A DNA stretch of 64,000 bases from Cytophagales bacterium (GTDB lineage: Bacteria > Bacteroidota > Bacteroidia > Cytophagales > Spirosomataceae). Shown in pieces: positions 53,383-61,178 of this stretch. A program made the translations under genes and the position numbers. The stretch spans positions 124,001 to 188,000 of the forward strand of contig JAAFJE010000006.1 in the NCBI GenBank assembly GCA_013298025.1. The letters run 5' to 3'. A model generated the notes under the pieces. It was not told where the DNA came from and made no database searches. It worked only from the letters and a program-made list of their open reading frames with translations. Numbering within the stretch: the stretch's first letter is position 1; the number at the start of each line of letters is the position of its first letter.

Positions 53383-55797
53383 TTAATTGGCTTTCACCCG
53401 ATTATTTTCAGATTCCGAACCTGTTTTGCGATTACGGGTGGCTTTGAGTTTTTGGTTGCCAAATGAGTAATTAAACGATAAGCGTATATTACGTGAGGCT
53501 TGGCGTTGATAATAACTGAGGTTGATGTCCTGAAATTCGATTGTGCCGCTTACTTTTTCTGTATAAAAAACGTCGTTGAAACTGAGCGAAAGTTTGCCTT
53601 TTCCTTCAAACATTTTTTGTTGTAAGCCTATCGTCAATGCTCCCATTGGTTTGAGTCGCAAAAATTCTTGTTGTGAATGAGTCATGTACCAGCCGTTGAT
53701 TTCTGCTCCTAAGTTTTTCAAAATTTTGATGTTTACATTGATGTACGCCAACCAATTGACACGTCCTTGGTCGAAGGTTGCTCCTAAATAATTAGCGTTG
53801 TAGCTGTTGTAAATCAGTTGATTACCCCCAAATCCTGAGATTCTTTTGCCGATATTTAAAGGGAAATTGAGTTCGACAAAGTAATTTTTATACGTAGCCA
53901 AATTTTGTGCCGTCGTAAAAGTACGCTTGGTTTCAAGGTCTTGTTGTGGGGCATTTTCTATAATCACATCGTCGGTTTTGTTATAGCCCAAAGCAAAGAA
54001 CGGCTGTCCATCGAAAGTCACTTGCATTTTGATTTCGTTGGTCAATTGCGGTTTAAGCAAAGGATTCCCTTTGGTATAAGTCAATGAGTCGATTTGGTAC
54101 TGAAAAGGATTTTGTTGCTGGTAACTTGGTCGGTCTATTCTACGATTGAAAGAGGTAGTCAGTGCCAAGTTTTTGTTGATTTTACGGGTCAAATATACGC
54201 TTGGGAACAACTGCAAATAGTTACGGTCGAGTACGTTTTTGTTTTCTGCCCGACTAAAACCTGTGGCAATGGTTTGCTCGGCTCGTAGTCCCGTTTGGAT
54301 TTCCCATTTCTCACTCAATTTTGTATTAAAATTGATATATGCTGCATTGATGTTTTCTTTGTAATTAAACACATTACTGCGTACTACGTCTAATTGTTGA
54401 GCTCTGTAAAATTTCAAATCGTTATCAATAGTAGCAAAGCTGACCTTCGCCCCTGTTTCCCATTTGGTATGGGCGTTTACAGGGTAAGTATAATCCATTT
54501 TAGCAGTAAAAAACTTCACTGGATTATCTACTTCTTGCGAAGTTTTGCGGTTAATATCATTGTCTATTACCGTGATAAGGTTCTGGCTTTTAAGGCGATA
54601 GGTTACATAATCTAAATCCACGTTCAATTCTCTTCCTGTGGTATCAAAGCTATGTTTCCAGTTGAGGTTATAGCCGATGTTTGAGCGACTGACAGGTTGC
54701 TCGTTGATGGTCTGAAAAGCATTTTTCAATACTTTACTCGTGGCATCATATACGTTGGTGATGGCTCGGTTTGTACCCGTGCCTTGGCGGTCGAAGCCTG
54801 TAAGGAGGATACCAAAAGTATTTTTACGATTGATATAAAAGTCGATACCTGCCCGAGCATTGTGTACTTTGGCTTCGTTGGGCATCATGGTAGCATTGTT
54901 GAAAAGGTCGTTGCCAATGATGCGGTCAATTTTGGTAAGTTCGTAATAAGTACGGTCGGCGTAAGTATAATTCCCGAAAACGTTGATTTTTCCTTTGCGA
55001 TGGTTGACCGATAGCGTTGGCGACAAGCCTCCAAAAAAGTCGTTGGCACTGCGGTTTACTTCACGGTTGTCGAACCAAGAACCACGAGTCGAAAAGCCAA
55101 TAGAGCCATTTGTGCCCAAATCGGCATTGCGTTTCATAATAATATTGATGATAGCTCCGCCCGAAGCGTCATAACGTGCTGATGGATTTTTGATGACCTC
55201 AATTTTGTCGATGGCATTGCTGGGCATATCACGCAAAACCTGATTCATGTCGGTATATTGCGAAGGCTTGCCATCAATCATAATCGACACCGAAGCTTTG
55301 CCTGCAATAGTGATGCGTTCTTGGGCGATAATCAAGCCGGGTACTTTTTGCAAAACTTCCAAAGCTGTACTTCCTGCCGCCGTTGGGCTACTGGCTACAT
55401 TGACAATCATTTTATCAATGCGTTGTTCTAAAAAAGGCTTTTGAGCCGTTACGGTTACTTCGTCGAGTTGCTTGCTACTGGCTACTAATTGAAGCGTTGG
55501 TACTTGAACAGCCTTGTTTTCTACCACAAAAGTAGGTGACAATAAGCGGTTATAGCCCACCATTGAGGCGGCCATGAGGTACTTGCCATTTTTAACGGCA
55601 TCGAAGGTATAATTGCCATCGGCATCGGTCAAGTTGGCTTTTACCATCGACGAATCTTTTGCCGATAACAAGGCGATTGTTGCAAAGGGTGCAGCTTGTT
55701 TTTTCTCATCTAATACTTTACCAGAAACGACTTGTTGGGCAAAACTGAGATGACCAATAAAAATGAGATTGATGAAGAGTAAAAGGCTTTTTTTCAT
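53383..55797 (-). CDS. Outer-membrane TonB-dependent receptor-like beta-barrel protein
   Basis: An 804-residue outer-membrane protein. The signal peptide ends near GHLSFAQ. A carboxypeptidase-regulatory-like domain follows (QVVSGKVLDEKKQAAPFATI), as in Bacteroidota receptors. A plug region comes next, with VTVTAQKPFLEQRIDKMIVNV and VLQKVPGLIIAQERITIAGK. The C-terminal barrel of the outer-membrane-protein type ends in FNYSFGNQ with a basic tail. No SusD-like partner adjoins it, so it is probably not a glycan-uptake pair. Substrate is unknown. Its promoter side faces a large TTTGAA/TTCAAA repeat array. Confidence 0.88.
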   Translation of the reverse strand: MKKSLLLFINLIFIGHLSFAQQVVSGKVLDEKKQAAPFATIALLSAKDSSMVKANLTDADGNYTFDAVKNGKYLMAASMVGYNRLLSPTFVVENKAVQVPTLQLVASSKQLDEVTVTAQKPFLEQRIDKMIVNVASSPTAAGSTALEVLQKVPGLIIAQERITIAGKASVSIMIDGKPSQYTDMNQVLRDMPSNAIDKIEVIKNPSARYDASGGAIINIIMKRNADLGTNGSIGFSTRGSWFDNREVNRSANDFFGGLSPTLSVNHRKGKINVFGNYTYADRTYYELTKIDRIIGNDLFNNATMMPNEAKVHNARAGIDFYINRKNTFGILLTGFDRQGTGTNRAITNVYDATSKVLKNAFQTINEQPVSRSNIGYNLNWKHSFDTTGRELNVDLDYVTYRLKSQNLITVIDNDINRKTSQEVDNPVKFFTAKMDYTYPVNAHTKWETGAKVSFATIDNDLKFYRAQQLDVVRSNVFNYKENINAAYINFNTKLSEKWEIQTGLRAEQTIATGFSRAENKNVLDRNYLQLFPSVYLTRKINKNLALTTSFNRRIDRPSYQQQNPFQYQIDSLTYTKGNPLLKPQLTNEIKMQVTFDGQPFFALGYNKTDDVIIENAPQQDLETKRTFTTAQNLATYKNYFVELNFPLNIGKRISGFGGNQLIYNSYNANYLGATFDQGRVNWLAYINVNIKILKNLGAEINGWYMTHSQQEFLRLKPMGALTIGLQQKMFEGKGKLSLSFNDVFYTEKVSGTIEFQDINLSYYQRQASRNIRLSFNYSFGNQKLKATRNRKTGSESENNRVKAN

Positions 55798-55805
55798 GAT
55801 ATATC

Positions 55806-55969
55806 AATTTGAAAATTTGCTTTATTAATTTGAAAATTTGGTGATTTGAAGATTTGAAAATGGTCTTCGTTAATTTGAAAATTTGGTGATTTGAAGATTT
55901 GAAAATGGTCTTCGTTAATTTGAAAATTTGCTTTATTAATTTGAAAATTTGGTGATTTGAAGATTTGAA
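55806..55969. repeat. TTTGAA-oriented repeats upstream of the receptor gene
   Basis: Direct repeats built of AATTTGAAAATTTG, GGTGATTTGAAGATTTG and AAAATGGTCTTCGTTAAT blocks, in the opposite orientation to the 24-bp array that follows. Together they form a large imperfect inverted structure whose centre is a hairpin at 55955-55991. Confidence 0.8.
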
Positions 55970-55991
55970 AATGGTCTTCAAATCTTCAAAT
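55955..55991. other. Hairpin at the junction of two oppositely oriented repeat arrays
   Basis: Arms ATTTGAAGATTTGAA (55955-55969) and its inverse complement (55977-55991) with a seven-base loop. This is the symmetry centre where the repeat orientation flips. Confidence 0.75.
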
Positions 55992-56296
55992 TGGCACATC
56001 TTCAAATTTTCAAATTGGCACGTCTTCAAATCTTCAAATTGGCACATCTTCAAATTTTCAAATTGGCACATCTTCAAATTTTCAAATTGGCACATCTTCA
56101 AATTTTCAAATTGGCACATCTTCAAATCTTCTAAATTGGCACATCTTCAAATCTTCAAATTGGCACATCTTCAAATTTTCAAATTGGCACATCTTCAAAT
56201 CTTCAAATTGGCACATCTTCAAATTTTCAAATTGGCACATCTTCAAATCTTCAAATTGGCACATCTTCAAATTTTCAAATCACCATATCTTCAAAT
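55977..56296. repeat. 24-bp tandem repeat array, about 12 units
   Basis: Each unit is two TTCAAAT-type heptamers followed by TGGCACATC; the GGCAC mark recurs at 55993, 56017, 56041, 56065, 56089, 56113, 56138, 56162, 56186, 56210, 56234 and 56258. The spacing is 24 bases, except one 25-base step caused by an extra T near 56132. Because 24 is a multiple of three, long reading frames open on both strands (octapeptides such as WHIFKFSN and CQFENLKM); these are not believed to be genes. The position is the gap between the receptor and TlpA genes. Confidence 0.92.
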
Positions 56297-56498
56297 TCTC
56301 TAAGTTAGATGCAACATCCACACGCAAAGTTGCACCGACCTTTGTAGTTTAGCTAAGAAATCCTATCGAATGGGCGAATATGTCTGTAAATGGTTTGATT
56401 AAAGGATAAAAGCCATTAACTTGGAACAGAAACCATTGGATTTTTGTTAATCTATAGAATTGGTAGAATTTTATCAACAACATAACAAGCATTGTATC

Positions 56499-57701
56499 AT
56501 GAAATTTATTAAAATTGTTTGTGTGCTTTTGTTAACGTCTTTGTTTACAAAAATTTATGCACAGCAAGGTGTCCTCAAAGCAGGTGTTTGGAGAGGGACA
56601 TTTACGTTGTATGCCGGACAAGAATCGCCTTTTAATTTTGAAGTAAAAGGAAAAAATGTGTATTTATTGAACGCCTCCGAACGCTTTGAACTCAAAAACT
56701 TTAGCATCAAAGGCGACTCGTTGTTTATTCCGATTGATGTATTCGATGCCGTGTTGGCGGCTAAGATTGAGCCAAGTGGCGACAAACTCACGGGCTTTCT
56801 CAAGAAAAATGCCAGTGTTACGCCAATTCCTTTTCAAGCAAGCTTTGGTAAAAGATACCGCTTTTTCGAGCAAGCTACGCCTGTCGAAAGTAGTTTAGCG
56901 GGCAAGTGGGAAGTACTGGTTGGTACGGCTACTACGCCTATTATTGGGGTTTTTGAACAAAAAAATAGCGGTGTTACGGGAACATTTTTGTCAAAAACGG
57001 GCGATTATCGCTTTTTAGAAGGCAACGTCAAAGGAAAAGATTTTTACTTGTCGGCTTTTAGCGGTTCGAGTCCTTCGTTAATCAAAGGGCGTATCGAAGG
57101 CGATGTAATTGAAGGTGAAATGATTAGTGCTTCGGGAACTAGGCCATTTAAAGGAAAGAAAAATGACCAAGCCGAGTTGCCTGATGCCTACAGTTTGACC
57201 AAGGTAAAAGAAAACAAGGTTTTTTCCTTCGCTTTTCCCGATGCTTTTACAGGTCAAACCGTGACTTTACAAGATGCAAAATACAAGGGAAAAGTAGTGG
57301 TGGTGACAATCTTGGGAAGTTGGTGTCCCAACTGTATTGACGAAGCGTCGTTTTTAGCTCCTTGGTACAAAACCAATGCCAAACGTGGGGTAGAATTGGT
57401 GGGCTTGTCGTTTGAACGCAAAAACGACCCCGAATTTGCCAAAACACGCTTGCAAGCCCTCAAAAATCGCTTTGGTATCGAGTACGATTTACTCTTTGCA
57501 GGCCTGGCCGATACCAAATATGCGTCTTCGGTATTGCCAGGTTTGACAGACATCGTGTCGTTTCCTACAACTATCTTTATCAATAAAAAAGGGGAAGTTG
57601 CCAAAATTCACACAGGCTATTCAGGCCCTGCTACAGGCAAATACTATGACGCTTTTGTCAAAGAATTTAACAACGAAATCAATACCTTGTTGAAAGACTA
57701 G
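56499..57701 (+). CDS. TlpA-like exported thiol-disulfide protein
   Basis: A 400-residue exported protein (ATG 56499, MKFIKIVCV; a TTG 13 codons upstream is unlikely). The signal peptide ends near KIYAQ. About 200 residues of beta-rich N-terminal region follow (GVWRGTFTLYAGQ), of a DUF4369-like or lipocalin-like kind. The C-terminal thioredoxin fold has the active site Trp275-Cys276-Pro-Asn-Cys279 and the cis-Pro region VSFPTTIFINKKGEV. TlpA/ResA-type proteins reduce disulfides in the periplasm, for example for cytochrome c maturation. The partner here is unknown. A 17-bp hairpin follows the gene. Confidence 0.88.
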   Translation: MKFIKIVCVLLLTSLFTKIYAQQGVLKAGVWRGTFTLYAGQESPFNFEVKGKNVYLLNASERFELKNFSIKGDSLFIPIDVFDAVLAAKIEPSGDKLTGFLKKNASVTPIPFQASFGKRYRFFEQATPVESSLAGKWEVLVGTATTPIIGVFEQKNSGVTGTFLSKTGDYRFLEGNVKGKDFYLSAFSGSSPSLIKGRIEGDVIEGEMISASGTRPFKGKKNDQAELPDAYSLTKVKENKVFSFAFPDAFTGQTVTLQDAKYKGKVVVVTILGSWCPNCIDEASFLAPWYKTNAKRGVELVGLSFERKNDPEFAKTRLQALKNRFGIEYDLLFAGLADTKYASSVLPGLTDIVSFPTTIFINKKGEVAKIHTGYSGPATGKYYDAFVKEFNNEINTLLKD

Positions 57702-57727
57702 GGAAACATATAGCACTGCGAATACAA

Positions 57728-57764
57728 GAATTTGGATGTGTTTTAAGAAAACACATCCAAATTC
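57728..57764 (+). other. Perfect 17-bp hairpin after the TlpA-like gene
   Basis: Arms 57728-57744 and 57748-57764 (GAATTTGGATGTGTTTT and its inverse) with a three-base loop, 27 bases after the stop codon. No clear T-run follows. Probable transcript end or RNA-stability structure. Confidence 0.65.
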
Positions 57765-57836
57765 TACAAGAGCCAACAAGCCAACAGGCATCTTCACAAT
57801 TTATTTTTGCCTAATTCATAAATTTTACAAGAAATA

Positions 57837-57867
57837 CTTGTTAAGTCAATTTTGTTGACTAAATTTG
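57837..57867 (+). promoter_or_regulatory. tetR promoter with embedded palindromic operator
   Basis: CTTG at 57837-57840, 19-bp spacer, TAAATTTG (TAnnTTTG) at 57860-57867, 30 bases before ATG 57897. The palindrome AGTCAAnnnnnTTGACT at 57844-57860 fills the spacer, the ideal place for a repressor. The same arms recur at 58754-58768. Confidence 0.68.
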
Positions 57868-57896
57868 GACTCAAATCCAAAAATGGTCGAAAAGTC

Positions 57897-58505
57897 ATGG
57901 ATAAAGTCCTTCAGAAAGATGAAATAATCGTGAAAGAAGTGGTTGAAGCAGCCAAGGCTTTGTTTCAACGCTATGGGCTAAAAAAGACCACGATGGAAGA
58001 TATTGCCAAATATGTAGGCAAAGGAAAAAGTACGCTTTACTATTATTTTCCCAGTAAAAATGAAATATTTGAAGCTGTGGTCGAATACGAAATGAAAGAA
58101 CTCTTTCGTTCTATTGCTGCCGTTGCGAATGACGCAACAACTGCAAGAGCCAAGCTCAAAGTGTATGTGACGAATCGTTTTGCCAAGCTACAAGAAATGG
58201 CCAATCTCAGTCAAGTATTGAAGGAAGAAATTATGGGTCATGCTTGTATGATTTTTCAATTGAAAAAGAAATACTTGGAGGTAGAAATCAACTTGGTGTA
58301 TGAATTTATCAAATTTGGGGTTGCCCAACAAGAGTTTAAATTGATGGACGACGAACACTGCGACACCTTAGCAAGGGTGATTGTAGCAACGTTTAAAGGT
58401 TTTGAAATGCCCAATTTAGCGGTTTTAGATTTGTCGAAAAATATTGCCGAACATACCGATTTTTTAATTGATACGTTTATTGAAGGAATTGCAGCGAAAA
58501 AATAG
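57897..58505 (+). CDS. TetR-family transcriptional regulator
   Basis: A 202-residue repressor-type regulator (ATG 57897; in-frame codons upstream run through the promoter and operator and are rejected). Residues about 8-60 are the DNA-binding domain with AKALFQRYGLKKTTMEDIAKYVGKGKSTLYYYFPSKNEIFEAVV. The C-terminal helices form the ligand pocket and dimer interface and give no clue to the ligand. A palindrome sits inside its own promoter, and another lies about 155 bases upstream of the inositol-phosphate synthase gene. Autoregulation and control of the downstream lipid operon are inferred. Confidence 0.9.
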   Translation: MDKVLQKDEIIVKEVVEAAKALFQRYGLKKTTMEDIAKYVGKGKSTLYYYFPSKNEIFEAVVEYEMKELFRSIAAVANDATTARAKLKVYVTNRFAKLQEMANLSQVLKEEIMGHACMIFQLKKKYLEVEINLVYEFIKFGVAQQEFKLMDDEHCDTLARVIVATFKGFEMPNLAVLDLSKNIAEHTDFLIDTFIEGIAAKK

Positions 58506-58922
58506 AACATTTTTTCATCCTTTTTTGTTTGAATAAGTAGCCTTGCGAGTGACTTGGCATGAGTCTTTTACCCTTATATATTTCCATTCCAACTAAAAAA
58601 TACGATACTGCTCAATGGCAGTACATAAAGGCTATTATAGCCATTTTTACTTACTAACTACTATTTGTTTGTGAAGGCTTTCGTTCAAAAGCCCTTTTTC
58701 TGATTTATTTTTTAGACTAAAAAACGATTTTGGTCTATAGTTTTAAACGTTTTGTCAACAAAATTGACTATTTAGTCGCTAAAATTGAGCTACACCACAG
58801 TATAAAATGGGCAAAAGTTGTCATATACAAATAACTCTGTCCTAAAACGATGACTTTATATTTTCCGAACGAGCATTTATAAAAACCTTAATTCACCCGT
58901 ATATTTTACAGACAAATAGATT
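58506..58922. other. Intergenic control region upstream of the inositol-lipid operon
   Basis: About 417 bases without a gene. It contains the second GTCAA/TTGAC palindrome and a small TTTAG-TCG-CTAAA inverted repeat (58771-58783). No consensus promoter was clear, but a transcript start between 58780 and 58920 is expected. Confidence 0.55.
58754..58768. promoter_or_regulatory. Predicted TetR operator upstream of inositol-phosphate synthase
   Basis: GTCAACAAAATTGAC has the same GTCAA-n5-TTGAC arms, once inverted, as 57845-57859 in the tetR promoter; the two 15-mers are exact inverse complements. It lies 154 bases before the ATG at 58923. Confidence 0.62.
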
Positions 58923-60254
58923 ATGAACATGAATCACTTAATTGCACAAACTAAAGGTAAATTAGGCATTTTATTGCCAGGTATGGGGGCTGTTGCCACT
59001 ACTTTTGTCGCTGGTGTACTGGCGGCTCGCAAAGGTATTGCTCACCCGACGGGTTCGCTTACGCAAACGGCCAACATTCGTCTGGGTAAACGCACAGAAA
59101 ATCGTAATCCGAAAATTAAAGATTTTGTTCCCTTAGCTTCTCTCGATAGTCTGGTATTTGGTGGTTGGGATGTATATGGCGACAACATGTACGAAGCAGC
59201 CCTAAACGCAGGCGTGCTTGAGCCTCACACGTTGGCACAGGTACGCCCTGAGCTAGAGCGTATTGTACCTATGAAAGCCGTATTCGACAAGCATTATGCA
59301 AGAAATTTGGATGGCACTCACGTAAAGCCACAAACGAGCAAATTGGCTTTGGTAGAAGAGTTAATCGCTGATATTGAGGATTTTAAGCAAGCCAACGACT
59401 GTGAAAGATTAGTGATGGTGTGGTGTGCTTCTACCGAAATTTATCACGAAGCACAGGAGGTACATTCTTCTTTAGCCAAGTTTGAAGAAGGTTTGGCCAA
59501 CAACCATCCTGCCATTGCTCCGTCTATGATGTATGCTTATGCTGCTCTCAAATCGGGCGTACCTTTTGCAATGGGAGCTCCCAATTTATGCCTCGATATT
59601 CCGGCTTTAGAAGAATTGGCCTTGCTTACCAATACGCCTATTGCTGGTAAAGATTTCAAAACGGGACAAACCCTGATGAAAACCATCGTAGCACCAGGAT
59701 TGAGAGCTAGAGCTTTGGGCGTAAGAGGCTGGTTTTCAACGAATATCTTAGGTAATCGTGATGGCTTGGTACTCGATGCTCCTGAAAATTTCAAGACCAA
59801 AGAGGTATCGAAAGGCAGTGTATTGGAAGGAATTTTAGACGGCGAACAAAACCCTGAACTTTGGGGCGACATTCATCATAAGGTACGCATTGAGTATTAT
59901 CCGCCTTTGGGCGATAACAAAGAAGGTTGGGACAATATCGACATTTTTGGTTGGATGGGCTATCAAATGCAAATCAAAATCAATTTCTTGTGTCGTGATT
60001 CTATCTTGGCCGCTCCGATTGTACTTGATTTAGCCTTATTTCTTGACTTCGCCAAGAGGGCAGAGTTGTCGGGTATTCAAGAATGGCTTTCGTTTTATTG
60101 GAAAGCTCCCCAAACTTTACCTGAATTAGAGCCGATTCATGATTTATTCAAGCAATTAGAAAAGCTCGAAAATACCCTTCGTTACTTGATGGGCGAAGAG
60201 TTGATTACTAATTTGGGCATGGATTATTACGAAGATGTAGCCGAAGAAATCTAA
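58923..60254 (+). CDS. Inositol-3-phosphate synthase
   Basis: This enzyme converts glucose 6-phosphate to myo-inositol 3-phosphate with NAD, the entry step to inositol lipids. The 443-residue protein has the NAD-binding loop LLPGMGAVATTFVAG near 17-31. Conserved family blocks follow: FGGWDVYGDNMYEAA, MVWCASTEI, GVPFAMGAPNLCLDIP, GKDFKTGQTLMKT (with active-site Lys residues), RALGVRGWFSTNILGNRDG and SILAAPIVLDLALF. The length matches bacterial forms. It is the first gene of an operon with pgpA, gtrA, a DUF5686 gene and a CDP-alcohol phosphatidyltransferase. A predicted TetR site lies upstream and an intrinsic terminator directly follows. Confidence 0.95.
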   Translation: MNMNHLIAQTKGKLGILLPGMGAVATTFVAGVLAARKGIAHPTGSLTQTANIRLGKRTENRNPKIKDFVPLASLDSLVFGGWDVYGDNMYEAALNAGVLEPHTLAQVRPELERIVPMKAVFDKHYARNLDGTHVKPQTSKLALVEELIADIEDFKQANDCERLVMVWCASTEIYHEAQEVHSSLAKFEEGLANNHPAIAPSMMYAYAALKSGVPFAMGAPNLCLDIPALEELALLTNTPIAGKDFKTGQTLMKTIVAPGLRARALGVRGWFSTNILGNRDGLVLDAPENFKTKEVSKGSVLEGILDGEQNPELWGDIHHKVRIEYYPPLGDNKEGWDNIDIFGWMGYQMQIKINFLCRDSILAAPIVLDLALFLDFAKRAELSGIQEWLSFYWKAPQTLPELEPIHDLFKQLEKLENTLRYLMGEELITNLGMDYYEDVAEEI

Positions 60255-60265
60255 TGACGTATATG

Positions 60266-60295
60266 ACCTACGCAAGAACTTGCGTAGGTTTTTTT
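60266..60295 (+). terminator. Intrinsic terminator abutting the pgpA start codon
   Basis: Stem ACCTACGCAA/TTGCGTAGGT (60266-60275 with 60280-60289), four-base loop, T7 at 60289-60295. The T-run ends two bases before the pgpA ATG at 60298, so transcripts reaching pgpA must read through or start within or after it. Confidence 0.85.
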
Positions 60296-60297
60296 CC

Positions 60298-60765
60298 ATG
60301 AAAGAAAAAATCTATAAAATCGTTGCTTCTGCCTTTGGTGTAGGGTTTATTCCCAAAGGTTCTGGCACGTTTGGAGCAATACTGGCTTGTGTGGGCGTTG
60401 TGGGCGTGCATGAATCTGTTGGCGATAACGCTTTTTTGTATAATACTATATTGCTGACTTTGAGTATAGTTGGACTGTGGATTGGGCAGAAGTCGGCTGC
60501 TTATACCGAACAGCTTTGGGGAGAAGATGCTTCCAAAATTGTGATAGACGAGGTCGTTGGACAATGGATTAGCCTGTGTTTTATTCCTTTTTCTTGGCGT
60601 AATCTTTTGCTAGGACTTCTCTGGTTTCGCTTGTATGATATTTTTAAGCCGTTCTATATCAGGCGTTTCGAGCAATATCCGAACGGATGGGGTGTGATGC
60701 TCGACGATGTAGCAGCAGGGCTGTGGGCTAACGTAAGTTTACAAATATTGATTTTGATACTGTAG
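60298..60765 (+). CDS. pgpA: Phosphatidylglycerophosphatase A-family lipid phosphatase
   Basis: PgpA removes phosphate from phosphatidylglycerol phosphate in the inner membrane. In inositol-lipid clusters of Bacteroidota a PgpA-type enzyme is instead linked to phosphatidylinositol-phosphate dephosphorylation. The 155-residue protein (ATG 60298; a TTG upstream lies in the terminator) shows GVGFIPKGSGTFGA, the acidic DEVVGQW, WFRLYDIFKPFYIRRFE and VMLDDVAAGLWAN, with membrane helices between them. The setting beside inositol-phosphate synthase and a CDP-alcohol transferase favours the inositol-lipid role, but this is inference. Confidence 0.88.
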   Translation: MKEKIYKIVASAFGVGFIPKGSGTFGAILACVGVVGVHESVGDNAFLYNTILLTLSIVGLWIGQKSAAYTEQLWGEDASKIVIDEVVGQWISLCFIPFSWRNLLLGLLWFRLYDIFKPFYIRRFEQYPNGWGVMLDDVAAGLWANVSLQILILIL

Positions 60766-60770
60766 TCGTA

Positions 60771-61178
60771 ATGATTAAAAACCTCATCGTGTTTCTTAGG
60801 TTTGTTTCTGCCTCTGGCATTGCCACAGGGGTTGACTTTGGCATGGCCTATACATTCCTGCATACGTGGTCGTGGTCGCCGACGCTTGCCACGGTATTGG
60901 GCAATGTAGCTGGGGCTTTGGTTGGCTTTTGGATTAGCAAACAATGGGTTTTTAAATCTACCTCGGATTTTGGGTCGCAGGCAATCAAGTACGCTTTGGT
61001 TGCTTCTGGCAATTCGTTGATGAATACCACAGGTGTATGGCTTTTAACGTTGTGGGTATCATGGCATTACCTGCTCGTTCGTATTATTGTTGCCCTTTTT
61101 GTGTTTGTAGTATATAGCTACGGACTCAATCAATGGTTTGTGTTTAAGGAAAAAAATCATGAAGAATTATCTATATAA
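60771..61178 (+). CDS. GtrA-family membrane protein
   Basis: A 135-residue, four-helix membrane protein of the GtrA/DPMS family, thought to help flip or position lipid-linked sugars. Blocks FLRFVSASGIATGVDFGMAY, GNVAGALVGFWISKQWVFK and the final YGLNQWFVFKEK match the family. It lies five bases after pgpA and overlaps the DUF5686 gene by 20 bases, so the three are probably translated together. A part in mannosylating or moving inositol lipids is possible but not shown. Confidence 0.88.
   Translation: MIKNLIVFLRFVSASGIATGVDFGMAYTFLHTWSWSPTLATVLGNVAGALVGFWISKQWVFKSTSDFGSQAIKYALVASGNSLMNTTGVWLLTLWVSWHYLLVRIIVALFVFVVYSYGLNQWFVFKEKNHEELSI

Noticed and set aside
55977-56296. CRISPR array.
   Set aside because: Units are contiguous with no unique spacers, and no cas genes are in the window.
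55718-56303. Long frames on both strands with octapeptide repeats (CQFENLKM, WHIFKFSN).
   Set aside because: They arise from the 24-bp tandem repeat, whose length is a multiple of three; no start-site context or non-repeat domain supports a gene.
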